The notes: generated by a model from the sequence alone, not told the origin. Shown: positions 1-8,443, counted from the first letter of the stretch. The stretch: DNA of 35,420 nt from Chersky-267 sp034666965 (GCA_034666965.1 JAXDKT010000022.1:1-35420), one strand, 5' to 3'. Numbers and translations: made by a program.

Positions 1-65
1 TCTGGCTGTCCGCTCGGCTGGGCCGTCGGCTCGCCCGGCGCGGAGGGGTTGGTCGGCTCGGTCAC
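1..65 (-). CDS. Start of an ABC transporter permease (N-terminal 21 residues only)
   Basis: A GTG start overlaps the TGA stop of the upstream ATPase gene in a GTGA arrangement, and the frame stays open to the window edge. The visible residues (MTEPTNPSAPGEPTAQPSGQ) are a polar, Pro/Ser-rich tail of the kind that can precede the first membrane helix of BMP-type permeases. No membrane segment is visible yet. The call rests on gene order alone: lipoprotein, ATPase, then permease is the usual order for this importer family. Confidence 0.5.
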   Translation of the reverse strand, partial: MTEPTNPSAPGEPTAQPSGQP

Positions 66-1621
66 GCGCTGGCCCCCGCCGGCGACTCGGCCTCGGAGGG
101 CTCGCGGCCGCCGGTGGCCATCAACAGTCCGACCTCCTCCTTGCTCGCGGCTCGGCCGTCCAAGGTCCGGACGATCTCACCCCGATACATCACGGCGATC
201 CGATCGGACAGCTCGAGGACCTCGTCGAGCTCGGCCGAGACGAGCAGGATCGCGGCGCCCGCGTCGCGCATCTCGATCGCCCGGCGATGGATGAACTCGA
301 TGCTGCCCACGTCGAGCCCGCGGGTCGGCTGGTCGAGGACCAGGAGCTTGGGATCGGAGCTGAACTCGCGGGCAACGACCGCCTTCTGCTGGTTGCCGCC
401 CGACAGCGTGTCGGCCGGCACGGCGGGGGAGGGCGTGCGGATGTCGAACCGCTTGATCAGCTCCACGGCCCAGGCCTCGATCGCGTCCTCCTGGCGGACG
501 AAGCCGCGGGCGAACGGCGGCCGGTAATAGCTGGTCAGGACCAGGTTGTCGCGCAGCGCGAAGCGCATGATCAGGGCCCAGCGGTGGCGATCCCCGGGTA
601 CGTGCGCGAGACCCGCTTCGTACAGCGGCCGCGGCTTCCAACCGGTGACCTCGCGGGCATTGAGGCGGACCGTGCCGGCCGTCGGGCGACGCAGCCCGGT
701 CAGGCTCTCGACGAGCTCATCCTGGCCGTTGCCGGCGACCCCGGCGATGCCCAGGATCTCCCCGCCGCGGACCTCCAGGTCGACCCCGCGGACGACCTCC
801 CGGGCCCGATCGTCGTTGGCCCGCAGCCCCGCGACCGACAGGACCACGCCACCGGGATGCGATTCCCCCCGATCGACGGTCAGCTGGACGTTCCGGCCGA
901 CCATCAGCTCGGCCAGGTCCTCCTCGTCGGTCTCGGAGGGAACGCGTTCGCCGACGACCTTGCCGCGCCGGATGACGGTGATCCGGTCGGCGATCGCCAG
1001 GACTTCGTAGAGTTTGTGGCTGATAAAGATGATCGAGTGACCCTCGGTCGCCAGCCGCCGGAGGACGATGAAGATCTCCTCGGTCTCCTGCGGGGTGAGG
1101 ACCGCGGTCGGCTCGTCGAGGACCAGGATCCGAGCGTTCCGGTAGAGGGCTTTGAGGATCTCGACGCGCTGCTGCCAGCCGACCGACAGGTTCTCGATCT
1201 TGGCGTCCGGGTCGATCTCGAAGCCGAACTGCTGGCCGAGCGCCCGGATCCGGCGACGCGCCTCGTCCCGGTCAAGGAAGACCGGGTTGGCCATCGTCTC
1301 GGCGCCCAGCAGGATGTTGTCCGCGACGGTCAGCACCGGGACCAGCATGAAGTGCTGATGGACCATGCCGATCCCGCGCTGGATCGCGTCGTGCGGGCTG
1401 AGGATGTCGACCTTCTGGCCATCGATCAGGATCTCACCCTCGTCGGGCACCGCCAGCCCGTACAGGATGTTCATCAGGGTCGACTTGCCCGCCCCGTTCT
1501 CGCCGAGCAGCGCGTGGATCTCGCCCGGCCGGAGATCGAGACCGATCCCGTCGTTGGCGACGACGCCCGGGTATCGCTTGCAGATCCCACGCATCTCGAG
1601 GATCGGGGCGGTCTCGGCCAT
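62..1621 (-). CDS. Double-domain ABC ATPase of a BMP-type nucleoside/simple-sugar importer
   Basis: This 519-residue cytoplasmic ATPase should power uptake of nucleosides or simple sugars together with the lipoprotein encoded upstream. Two ABC domains lie in tandem. The first has Walker A GENGAGKST (about residues 40-48), an atypical signature LSVGWQQR and Walker B ILVLDEPTAVLT. The second has the degenerate Walker A GVAGNGQDEL usual in this family, signature LSGGNQQK and Walker B LLVLDQPTRGLD, with Gln where the catalytic Glu would be. The RbsA/YufO-like layout is seen in the sequence; the substrate class is inferred from the BMP neighbour. ATG at 1621 is preferred over GTG at 1624 because GGGAG then sits 4 nt upstream. 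The next gene overlaps its stop codon. Confidence 0.93.
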   Translation of the reverse strand: MAETAPILEMRGICKRYPGVVANDGIGLDLRPGEIHALLGENGAGKSTLMNILYGLAVPDEGEILIDGQKVDILSPHDAIQRGIGMVHQHFMLVPVLTVADNILLGAETMANPVFLDRDEARRRIRALGQQFGFEIDPDAKIENLSVGWQQRVEILKALYRNARILVLDEPTAVLTPQETEEIFIVLRRLATEGHSIIFISHKLYEVLAIADRITVIRRGKVVGERVPSETDEEDLAELMVGRNVQLTVDRGESHPGGVVLSVAGLRANDDRAREVVRGVDLEVRGGEILGIAGVAGNGQDELVESLTGLRRPTAGTVRLNAREVTGWKPRPLYEAGLAHVPGDRHRWALIMRFALRDNLVLTSYYRPPFARGFVRQEDAIEAWAVELIKRFDIRTPSPAVPADTLSGGNQQKAVVAREFSSDPKLLVLDQPTRGLDVGSIEFIHRRAIEMRDAGAAILLVSAELDEVLELSDRIAVMYRGEIVRTLDGRAASKEEVGLLMATGGREPSEAESPAGASA

Positions 1622-1659
1622 CACGCTCCCTGGAGTTGGAACGCCTGGGTCAGGATGGA

Positions 1660-1688
1660 GAACGGGCCGACGCGATGTCGGCCCGTTC
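1660..1688 (-). promoter_or_regulatory. Intercistronic hairpin between lipoprotein and ATPase genes
   Basis: A perfect 12-bp inverted repeat (arms 1660-1671 and 1677-1688, core AACGGGCCGAC, 5-nt loop) lies between the lipoprotein stop codon and the ATPase start. No T-run follows on the minus strand, so it is a poor classical terminator. Placed after a binding-protein gene, it more likely stabilises the upstream mRNA or partly attenuates read-through, giving more lipoprotein than ATPase. The structure is seen; the role is inferred. Confidence 0.6.
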
Positions 1689-1714
1689 CTGTTGGCTAAA
1701 CCGGAGAGCCGGCG

Positions 1715-2809
1715 CTAGTCCTTCTTGTCGCAGGCGGTCGGCTTGCAGGGATCGATGGAACCGTCCTTCAAGCCGGCAAACGCCTTGTCGATCGCCGCCT
1801 GGATCTCGGGGGTGACCAGGCCCGCGTAATCGCCGCCGAATGGCGACAGGCCCACACCGGCCGGATCGGTGGTGGCATCCCAGATGGTCGTGCCGCCCTT
1901 GTCGGTCTTGTCCGCGATCTTCTTGATCGCGGCCGCGACCGCGTTCGAGAGCTTCTTCTCGGCGCTGGTCAGGATGCACTTGGCCAGGTTCGGGAGCGAC
2001 TTGGCCTGATCGACGTCGACCCCAATGCCGATGACCCCGGCGGTAGCGCAGGCGGCCTCGAGCGCGCCGGCACCGGACAGGCCCGCGACCTGGAAGATCA
2101 CGTCGGCCTTCTGCCCGATCATCTGCTGGGCGATCGACTTGCCGGTGCCCGGGTCGTTGAACGCCTTGGTGATGTCGGTCGACACGTACTGGACCAGCAC
2201 CTGGGCGTCCGACTTGACCGCCGCGACGCCATTGCGATAGCCGTTGATGTACTTCACGACGGGCGGGATCGTGTTGATGCCGCCGACCGTTCCGACGACA
2301 CCCGACTTGGTGACACTGCCGGCGACGATCCCGGCGAGGTAGCCGGCCTGCTCCTCCTTGAACTGGAGGCCCTGATAGTTGGGCAGGAGCTTGGTCGGAT
2401 CGCCCTTGCAGGCGAAGGTCGGGTCGCTCTTGCCGGTCTCGTCGATGCAGACGCCCTGGTCGACGCCGATGAACTTGACGTTGGGGTAGGTCTTGGCTGC
2501 GATCGTCGTCGCATCACCCATCGCGAACCCGACGGTGACGATGACCCCGTAGCCCTGGTCGACGAAGGTCTTGATGTTCGCGGCATAGTCGGCCGGCGCC
2601 TTGGTCACGATGTTGTTGGCCGTTCCGCCGATCGTCTTGGCGCCATCCTGGGCACCGATCCACGATGCCTCGTTGAATGACTTGTCTTCGAGCGTCCCGA
2701 CGTCGGTGACGAGACCGACCTTCTTGATGTCGGCGGAGGCCCCCCCACAGGCCGACACGACGATGGCCATGCCCGCGAACAGGGCGAGGCCGGTTGAACG
2801 GATGCGCAT
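1715..2809 (-). CDS. BMP/PnrA-family substrate-binding lipoprotein
   Basis: This 364-residue protein is the extracytoplasmic receptor of the importer encoded next to it. Residues 1-21 form a lipoprotein signal peptide: basic MRIR start, hydrophobic core, lipobox VSAC with the acylated Cys at 21. The mature N-terminus has the BMP signature (KVGLVTDVGTLEDKSFNEASW), followed by a periplasmic-binding-protein fold with VIVTVGFAMGD and DVIFQVAGLSGAGALEAA. Family members (PnrA, Med, BmpA) bind purine nucleosides, but the ligand cannot be read from the sequence. The frame runs open upstream to 2989. ATG 2809 is chosen because GGAGGAG lies 5 nt before it and the signal peptide starts there. Four cysteines elsewhere (for example CIDETGKSDPTFAC and CKPTAC) could form disulfides. 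Confidence 0.95.
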   Translation of the reverse strand: MRIRSTGLALFAGMAIVVSACGGASADIKKVGLVTDVGTLEDKSFNEASWIGAQDGAKTIGGTANNIVTKAPADYAANIKTFVDQGYGVIVTVGFAMGDATTIAAKTYPNVKFIGVDQGVCIDETGKSDPTFACKGDPTKLLPNYQGLQFKEEQAGYLAGIVAGSVTKSGVVGTVGGINTIPPVVKYINGYRNGVAAVKSDAQVLVQYVSTDITKAFNDPGTGKSIAQQMIGQKADVIFQVAGLSGAGALEAACATAGVIGIGVDVDQAKSLPNLAKCILTSAEKKLSNAVAAAIKKIADKTDKGGTTIWDATTDPAGVGLSPFGGDYAGLVTPEIQAAIDKAFAGLKDGSIDPCKPTACDKKD

Positions 2810-2944
2810 GCTTTCTCCTCCGGGTGATCGGTTCGACGACGGGCCGGTCGTCCTCGACCGGTGGTCATCTATGACGGGAGCGGCCCGGGGCCCGGGCACG
2901 CGTCGTTGCGGCGCATCGTAGCCGGGCCGAGTCTGCCCCGGCAA
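2810..2944 (-). promoter_or_regulatory. Promoter and structured leader of the BMP lipoprotein gene
   Basis: On the minus strand TTGCCG (2944-2939) is followed after 18 nt by TACGAT (2920-2915), a good sigma-70-like pair. The resulting leader is about 100 nt. It holds a 7-bp hairpin (CCGGTCG arms at 2844-2850 and 2855-2861, 4-nt loop), a short GTCAT-AG-ATGAC palindrome just 5' of it in the RNA, and then the GGAGGAG ribosome site. No known riboswitch core is recognisable. The other roughly 75 bases up to the GGDEF-EAL stop codon show nothing clear. Confidence 0.5.
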
Positions 2945-3019
2945 GCGACGATCGTGTCCGCCACGCGCCCGAAGAATAGCCCCGCGCATGGCCCGCCACG
3001 AGCCCCGTCGCGCGCAGGT

Positions 3020-5356
3020 CTAGGCGGGGCTCGCCGGTGCCGCCACGCCGACGGCCGCCCCGGCCATCAGCAGCAGCCAGTCATCCTTCTCGACGATGCC
3101 TTCCAGGTCCACTCCCGTCGCCTGCAGCGCGACCAGCTCCTCGACCGTCATCGGCCGCCCCAGGAGGTAGCCCTGGCCGGCTGCGATCTCCAGCTCACGC
3201 ACGATCCGAAGCTGGGCGGGGGTCTCGATGCCCTCGGCGATGACCGAGGCACCCCAGCGCCTGGCGAGGTCCTGGAGCGCCCCGACGACCGACTTCGAGG
3301 CTTCGTGGACGGCGCCGTCCTGGACCAGCGAGAGGTCGATCTTGACGATGTCGAACTGGACCTGGCTGAGCAGCCGCAGGCCGGCGTTGCCGGCCCCGAC
3401 GTCGTCGGCGGCGAGTCGGAAGCCGACCCGGCGGCAGGCGGCGACGTTCCGCCGCAGGCGCTCCATCTCCTCGATCTGCTCGCGCTCGGTCAACTCGAGG
3501 ATGATCCGGCTGGGATCGAGGCCGGCCTTGCGGACGATCGCGACCAATGCCCCGGCGCTGAAGTCGTCCGCCTCGAGCGTCCGCGGAGACAGGTTCAGCG
3601 TGAGCACCGCGTCACCCGCGATCGTCGGAGCGGCAGCCGCCGCAATGATCTCCACACAGGCGAGGTCGAGCTCGACGGTCCGGCCCGCTGCCTCGGCCGC
3701 ATCGAACAGCTGGCCGGGGTTGGCGAAGCCCGACCCGGGCGCCGGCCTGATGAGCCCCTCGGAACCGGCGATCTGTCCATTGTGCAGATCGACGATGGGC
3801 TGATAGACCGGTCGCAGGAGCCGCTTCGCGATGACCTCGGCAACACCCACCGTCGGCTCGTCGCCAGCCGCTACGGAGGAGACGCCGGTCTGCCGGTGGC
3901 GGTCGCGGTCGAAGGTCTCGACGCTCGTCCGCCCGTGCCGCTTGGCCCACGACAGGGCGGCATCGGCCTGGTCGAGGAGCTGGCGGCGGTCGGCGGCCAG
4001 GCCGGGACAGGCCGAGGCGCCAGCCGAGAAGGAGCGGGTCATGGTCGTGCCATGCTCCGGGCGATGATCGATCCAGGTCGCGAGCAGCCGCCGGGCGACG
4101 GCCGCCGCGGCATCGCCCGTGGCGCCCGGGAGAAGCAACGCGAATTCGTCGCCACCGGTCCGGAAGGCGCGGTCGCCGGTGCGCATGCTGCGCACGACCA
4201 CCTGACCGAACTCGGCCAGGGCCTGGTCTCCCGCGGCGTGTCCGCCGGCGTCATTGACCGCCTCGAAGTCGTCGAGGTCGATGAGGACCAGCCCGAGCGA
4301 GACGCCGCGCAGCTTGGCGACGTCGACCAGATGCTGGGACGTCTCCTGGAAGGCGCGGTGATTGCCCAGACCGGTCAGGACGTCGCGCAGCGAGTCGCCC
4401 CGGGCCAGCTCATACATGTCGCGGAGGCGGCCGCGCGAGTCGGCCAGCTCCTCGGCCGGTCGCAGGACCTGGCGGGCCATCCACGCGACGAGGATCGCGA
4501 GCAATCCGACGCACAACGCCAGCAGGCCCACGAGGAGTAGCGGCGGCGACGCCAGGCGTGTCGGCGCGACGAGGCGCACGCTCCAGCCGTCGCGCCCGGG
4601 AAGCAGGCTCGTGGCGCCGATCGTCGGGCCCCCGTCAACGCCAGCAGCGCCCCCGGGGGCAAGCATGGTCGTCCCGGTGGGATCGACCAGGTACGCGGTC
4701 CCACCGGCGAGCTGCCCCCGACCGGCCAACCTCAGGACGCGCTCGAGGGAGATCTCGACCCGGACGATGCCAACCGTGCGGTTCGCGTTGGTCCCACCCA
4801 CAACCGGGGTGGCGAGGGCCAGCCGGGCGGGTTCCTGGGGGCTCAGCCGGACCAGATTGGATTGGACCTGGCCCCGGTCCGCGTCGAGCGCGGCGCCGAC
4901 CAGTGGATCGACCATGGCCATGGGCCGCGGCTTGGCCAGGCGGCCACCGACGGCGCGCAGGAGCTGGCGGCCCCGAGCATCGAGGAGCGTGGCGTCGGCG
5001 ACCTCGTCATCGCCCACGGTGGTCAGCGCGACGAGCGCCGACTTCGCCCCGGACAGCCCGTTCTTGCCGCCGCCCGCGTAGGCGGCGACGGCGGCGCTGG
5101 TGCCGACCTTGACGAGCGCATTCGAGACGCCCTCGAGCCTGGCGGTCACGTCCAACGCAACGCTGGCGGCGTCGCGTTCGACCTGCGTCCGCTCGATCGT
5201 GCGCTGGCTGTCGAGGGCCGTGCTCAAGACCGGCGTCACGATCGCGATGGGCAGAAATGCCATTGCGATCAGGGCCAGGATCAGGCGCATCCGAACGAGC
5301 CGGATCGGTCCCGGTTCGGCTGCGAGGTCGTCCTCGACGATAGGCTGGGGATTCAA
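3020..5356 (-). CDS. Membrane-bound GGDEF-EAL cyclic-di-GMP enzyme with an extracytoplasmic sensor region
   Basis: This 778-residue protein makes and/or breaks c-di-GMP. A first membrane helix (about 25-48) and a second (about 272-294) bracket a roughly 220-residue outer region resembling a Cache sensor. The GGDEF domain starts near 325 (DVLTGLGNHRAFQ), has an intact GGDEF at 401-405 and an RxxD inhibition site at 392-395, so cyclase activity with product feedback is expected. In the EAL domain the signature reads EGL (533-535), but the metal and catalytic residues appear kept: N588, E621, D651-D652, K672, E708, Q728. Hydrolase activity is therefore plausible. Start TTG 5356 has GAGGA about 11 nt upstream; the internal ATG at 5290 has no ribosome site and would cut into the first helix region. 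Flanking genes give no hint of the signal sensed. Confidence 0.92.
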   Translation of the reverse strand: MNPQPIVEDDLAAEPGPIRLVRMRLILALIAMAFLPIAIVTPVLSTALDSQRTIERTQVERDAASVALDVTARLEGVSNALVKVGTSAAVAAYAGGGKNGLSGAKSALVALTTVGDDEVADATLLDARGRQLLRAVGGRLAKPRPMAMVDPLVGAALDADRGQVQSNLVRLSPQEPARLALATPVVGGTNANRTVGIVRVEISLERVLRLAGRGQLAGGTAYLVDPTGTTMLAPGGAAGVDGGPTIGATSLLPGRDGWSVRLVAPTRLASPPLLLVGLLALCVGLLAILVAWMARQVLRPAEELADSRGRLRDMYELARGDSLRDVLTGLGNHRAFQETSQHLVDVAKLRGVSLGLVLIDLDDFEAVNDAGGHAAGDQALAEFGQVVVRSMRTGDRAFRTGGDEFALLLPGATGDAAAAVARRLLATWIDHRPEHGTTMTRSFSAGASACPGLAADRRQLLDQADAALSWAKRHGRTSVETFDRDRHRQTGVSSVAAGDEPTVGVAEVIAKRLLRPVYQPIVDLHNGQIAGSEGLIRPAPGSGFANPGQLFDAAEAAGRTVELDLACVEIIAAAAAPTIAGDAVLTLNLSPRTLEADDFSAGALVAIVRKAGLDPSRIILELTEREQIEEMERLRRNVAACRRVGFRLAADDVGAGNAGLRLLSQVQFDIVKIDLSLVQDGAVHEASKSVVGALQDLARRWGASVIAEGIETPAQLRIVRELEIAAGQGYLLGRPMTVEELVALQATGVDLEGIVEKDDWLLLMAGAAVGVAAPASPA

Positions 5357-5436
5357 CGGACGCGCGGTCCTCGGGCAACGTGGCTGTGCTCAGGCGTAGG
5401 TATCCCACTTCGAGGCACAAATGGGGCTCGCCCGAT

Positions 5437-5456
5437 GGTCCGGGGCCCCCCGGACC
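5437..5456 (-). terminator. GC hairpin downstream of the zincin gene
   Basis: GGTCCGGGG (5437-5445) and CCCCGGACC (5448-5456) form a 9-bp perfect inverted repeat with a 2-nt centre, 57 bases past the stop codon of the zincin gene and upstream of the GGDEF-EAL gene. It could end the comB-zincin transcript, but no T-run follows, so factor-independent termination is uncertain. The rest of 5357-5513 shows no open frame that looks coding. Confidence 0.4.
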
Positions 5457-5513
5457 GATGGCCCACCGTCGGATCTGCCGGACCGACCAAATGCGGTCCG
5501 CCGGGAGGCCCCG

Positions 5514-5888
5514 TCAACTCCCGCGGCGGAGCTCGAGGAGACGCGCATCGGACAGCCCGAAGTGATGGGCGATCTCATGGAGGACGACGTCCTCGATGGC
5601 CGCCTCGAGCGCCGGACCGCTGCCGTTGGCCCGCAGGAGCGGCCCGCGGAAGATGGTGATCTTGCTCGGGACCGGGACGCTCTCGGCACCGAACGTTGTC
5701 CGGGGCACGCCCTGGTACAGGCCGAACAGACCGCCCGCGCCGACACTCTGGAGCTGCTCCACGGACGGCTCGTCGTCGACGACGATGGCAACCGAGCCGA
5801 GACGCTCGGCAAACGCGGCCGGCAAGCTGGCGATGGCGCGCTCGATGGCGGCGTCGAACAGCCCGTCGATTGCCGTCTCGTCCGTCAT
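5514..5888 (-). CDS. Minimal zincin metallopeptidase (Zincin_1 / DUF1025 family)
   Basis: This 124-residue cytoplasmic protein belongs to the small zinc-peptidase-like family found mostly in Actinobacteria and Chloroflexota. The HExxH motif is at residues 104-108 (HEIAHHFGLSD), with Asp114 as a likely third metal ligand. The upstream part (VAIVVDDEPSVEQL, LFGLYQGVPRTTFG, PSKITIFRGPLL) matches the conserved core, and the length is normal for the family. The ATG starts 4 nt after the comB-like stop codon, so the two genes are probably translated from one mRNA. Substrates are unknown for the family. Confidence 0.9.
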   Translation of the reverse strand: MTDETAIDGLFDAAIERAIASLPAAFAERLGSVAIVVDDEPSVEQLQSVGAGGLFGLYQGVPRTTFGAESVPVPSKITIFRGPLLRANGSGPALEAAIEDVVLHEIAHHFGLSDARLLELRRGS

Positions 5889-5892
5889 CGGG

Positions 5893-6732
5893 TCAGCCCA
5901 TCCCGCCGCCGAACGCTCCGTCGACCAGGACCGGCACCCGGTCGGTCGCGTCGAGCTCGGCAGCCAGGGCGACGTCGGCGGTGAAGCGCTGCTCGATGAG
6001 CTCGCGTCCCGACGCCGATTCGGTCAGGGCACGGCCGAGGCGCGAGCGGGCGGAGCGGAACGCGCCGACGGCCGCCCCGGCCTCGGGCGAGAGCGCTTGG
6101 GGCTCCAGGCCGGCCAGGATGGCACCCGCGCCGAGGAGATCCTCAAGACACGGGCGCAGGCTCCCATCGGGCCAGCGCTCGCCGGCCGGGATGATCGCCG
6201 CGTTGCCGTCGTGGGCCTCGACGAGTCGACCGACGGCCGACGCATTGCGCAGGCAGCCCGCCACGACCATGACGCCCGCCGCGGCCGCCTCGACCGAGCA
6301 GGATGAGCCGTTGAGGGAGGGGAGGACCAGCACGTCCCCGGCTCTGAGCCGGGTCAGGCTGGCCGGTGACAGGGTCGGACCCGGAGCGCTGCGGTTGGGG
6401 CTGGCCAGCGTCGCGCCGATCGCTCGCGCATGAGCCGCGGCGCTGATCTCGCCCGACCCGTCCTCCGGATAGGGGACGACCCGGGCGCCCTGTTCGATCG
6501 CGATCGAGACCGCCGTCGAGAACGACAGGACGTCGACCACGACGACGAGGTCGACGACGGGCGCGAGGATCCGCACGCCGGCGAGACCCCACTCGAGGCG
6601 GGCCCGAAAGCCCATCTGCTCGAATGAGCTCGGCTTCGCCCCGGATCGCTCCGCGGGCCGCGGTTGGGCGAGGTTGCCCGGTCGGCGGACGATCGCCGGG
6701 GTGTCGAGACGGTTGGCCGTTCGGTCGGGCAT
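5893..6732 (-). CDS. comB: 2-phosphosulfolactate phosphatase-like protein (ComB family)
   Basis: This 279-residue protein matches the ComB fold. It has VVVVDVLSFSTA (62-73) with the putative nucleophile Asp67, LPSLNGSSCS (137-146), AGCLRNASA (158-166) and GERWPDGSLRPCLEDLLGAGAI (184-205). Characterised ComB dephosphorylates 2-phosphosulfolactate on the coenzyme M route. Most bacterial members have no coenzyme M pathway, and none of the other pathway genes is nearby, so the real substrate is uncertain. The first 39 residues are polar and lack family similarity; ATG 6615 (residue 40) is an alternative start. ATG 6732 is kept because TACCCT (6746-6741) lies 8 nt before it and GAGG lies just upstream. 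The zincin gene follows after 4 nt. Confidence 0.78.
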   Translation of the reverse strand: MPDRTANRLDTPAIVRRPGNLAQPRPAERSGAKPSSFEQMGFRARLEWGLAGVRILAPVVDLVVVVDVLSFSTAVSIAIEQGARVVPYPEDGSGEISAAAHARAIGATLASPNRSAPGPTLSPASLTRLRAGDVLVLPSLNGSSCSVEAAAAGVMVVAGCLRNASAVGRLVEAHDGNAAIIPAGERWPDGSLRPCLEDLLGAGAILAGLEPQALSPEAGAAVGAFRSARSRLGRALTESASGRELIEQRFTADVALAAELDATDRVPVLVDGAFGGGMG

Positions 6733-6787
6733 CGCCTCGGAGGGTACCCCGGGCGGTCGCCTCCCGGGTCTCGCTACGATGATCGCA
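6733..6787. promoter_or_regulatory. Divergent promoter region between comB-like and SGNH genes
   Basis: Only 55 bases separate the two starts. On the plus strand TACGAT (6775-6780) is followed by 7 nt and then ATG 6788. On the minus strand TACCCT (6746-6741) is followed by 8 nt and ATG 6732. Both are consistent with leaderless or nearly leaderless mRNAs. The plus-strand hexamer excludes the ATG at 6779, which would lie within it. Confidence 0.5.
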
Positions 6788-7423
6788 ATGGATGTGCCGT
6801 CGGCGCCTGCTGCGCCGGTTCGCTACGTGGCCCTTGGTGATTCGTACACGATCGGCACGTCGGTTGCCCCGGCGGACCGCTGGCCGGATCGGCTGGTGGC
6901 GGCGCTTGCGGGCGACGGATCGTGGCCCGCGCTGGCGCTCGGGGCCAATCTCGGGGTCAACGGCGCGACCTCGGGGGACGTCGTGGCACGGCAGCTGCCC
7001 CGGCTCGGCCAGCTCGGCCCCGGCTTCGTGACGCTGCTGATCGGGGTCAACGACGTCGTCCAGAACGTGCCGGTGGCGCGGTATCGGGCGAACGTCGAGA
7101 CGATCCTCGCGGACCTGCTGAACGGGCTTCCCGCCGATCGCGTCGTGGCGATCACCACGCCCGACTACACGGTCACCCCGGCCGGGTCCGACTACGGCGA
7201 CCCGGACGAGCAGCGTGCGGGGATTGCCCGGAATAACGCGGTCCTGACCGAGCTGGCGACCGCTCGCGGCGTGGCCGTCATCGACATCTTCGACCTGTCC
7301 CGGCGTGCGGCCGACGATCGATCGCTGGTGGCCTCCGACGGCCTCCACCCGTCCGGAACGCAGTACGCTCTGTGGGTCGAACGGATCGCCCCGGCAGTCG
7401 GCGCCCTGCTTGACGGGAGGTGA
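6788..7423 (+). CDS. SGNH/GDSL-family hydrolase
   Basis: This 211-residue serine hydrolase probably acts on an ester. Block I is VALGDSYTIG with the nucleophile Ser in GDSY, the Gly block is in GVNGATSGD, block III is LLIGVNDVV (G and N of the oxyanion hole), and block V is SDGLHPSGTQYALW with the catalytic Asp and His. No signal peptide is visible, so a cytoplasmic location is likely. ATG 6788 is chosen over ATG 6779 because the latter lies inside the -10 hexamer. The gene leads a run of four co-directional genes ending in dnaE. Its stop codon is 3 nt before the next start, and GGGAGGTGA at the junction gives that gene a strong ribosome site. The natural substrate is not evident. Confidence 0.9.
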   Translation: MDVPSAPAAPVRYVALGDSYTIGTSVAPADRWPDRLVAALAGDGSWPALALGANLGVNGATSGDVVARQLPRLGQLGPGFVTLLIGVNDVVQNVPVARYRANVETILADLLNGLPADRVVAITTPDYTVTPAGSDYGDPDEQRAGIARNNAVLTELATARGVAVIDIFDLSRRAADDRSLVASDGLHPSGTQYALWVERIAPAVGALLDGR

Positions 7424-7426
7424 GCG

Positions 7427-8440
7427 ATGGACCCCCAGGACGGGTCCCGCGGGCAGGTCGAGCCGGTCGCCGATCCGAGTGACCTGATCGTGGGCACGAT
7501 CCGGCCTCCGAGCTGGCTCCGCCGGATCCCACGCCTGGCCTGGCTGTTCATCGCCCTGGCCGCACTCGACGGTGTCTACCGGGTCTGGCTCGAGGCGTCG
7601 CAGGTGTCGGATCGGGTATCCGTGACCAGTCTCGTCGGTCTCATGCTGTCGGCCGTCGCCGGCGCCGCGATCGTGGTCCTGCCCGCCGCGATCGTGATCG
7701 GAAGCCCGCGACCCCGCCGGGCCGGATCGTGGCTGCTCCAGGGTGCCATCGCGTTGGCGGTTGCTGAGCTGGTCGGGCTCCTCGGCAATCGGGTCATCGC
7801 GACGATCGCCGGACCCGACTTCGCCGGCTTGGGCTTTGACGTCCCCGAGTTCCTGGTCCGTTCGGCGCTGGTCGGAGTCTCGACGGTGGTAATCCAAATC
7901 GCTGGTCTGGCCAGGATGGGGCTCGGCCTGCGGGCGATCGCCTCGACCCGGCCGGTCGGCCGGATCCTCTTCGCCGCGCCCGCCGCGGCGCTCGCGGTGC
8001 TCCTCTTCGCCGATCTCCTGACGATCCAGGTCTCCGAGATCGCGCCCGCGACGCCCGGCGACGCGATCTCGCTGGCCTATAGCCTGCTGCTCCTCGTGAT
8101 CGGCGCGATCGTCCTCGTCCTGTGGGCGTGGATCGCCTCACTCGCCTTCCGTCAACACGGCCGGGCGTGGCGCTGGATCGCGATCGGTGCCGGGGCCATC
8201 GCGCTGGCGTCCGTGGTCGATGCGATCGGCTGGACCGTGGTGTTGCAGCGTCAGAATCCGGCCGACATCCCGACCATTCCGGTCTGGTTCGGGTTCGCTG
8301 CGAGTCTTGCCAGGACGACGGGTGCGGTTTCGCTGGTCCTGGGCTTTGGGCGCGGCTTCGACCCGGTCACCGCCGAAGCCGAAAGCGCGTCGGACGGTGC
8401 TCCCGGTGCGGGTGCCAACATCGGACCGCTGGACGTCTGA
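7427..8440 (+). CDS. Polytopic membrane protein of unknown function
   Basis: I do not recognise the family. The 337 residues contain about eight hydrophobic stretches, for example WLFIALAALDGVY, AGAAIVVLPAAIVIG, GAIALAVAELVGLLG, AAPAAALAVLLFADLL and LLLLVIGAIVLVLWAWIASLAF. A short polar N-terminus and an acidic, Gly/Ala-rich C-terminal tail (from about residue 310) flank them. No catalytic motif stands out. It sits between an SGNH hydrolase and a DedA-like protein with 3-nt spacers on each side, so the three are probably one transcript with a possible shared envelope role. That role is inference from position only. Confidence 0.8.
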   Translation: MDPQDGSRGQVEPVADPSDLIVGTIRPPSWLRRIPRLAWLFIALAALDGVYRVWLEASQVSDRVSVTSLVGLMLSAVAGAAIVVLPAAIVIGSPRPRRAGSWLLQGAIALAVAELVGLLGNRVIATIAGPDFAGLGFDVPEFLVRSALVGVSTVVIQIAGLARMGLGLRAIASTRPVGRILFAAPAAALAVLLFADLLTIQVSEIAPATPGDAISLAYSLLLLVIGAIVLVLWAWIASLAFRQHGRAWRWIAIGAGAIALASVVDAIGWTVVLQRQNPADIPTIPVWFGFAASLARTTGAVSLVLGFGRGFDPVTAEAESASDGAPGAGANIGPLDV

Positions 8441-8443
8441 GCC

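Noticed and set aside
2810..2989. Extended N-terminus of the BMP lipoprotein
   Set aside because: It would bury the signal peptide 60 residues inside the protein and run through the promoter; a strong ribosome site marks ATG 2809.
5437..5456. Classical factor-independent terminator
   Set aside because: Kept only as a hairpin: no T-run follows here or at any other hairpin in the window.
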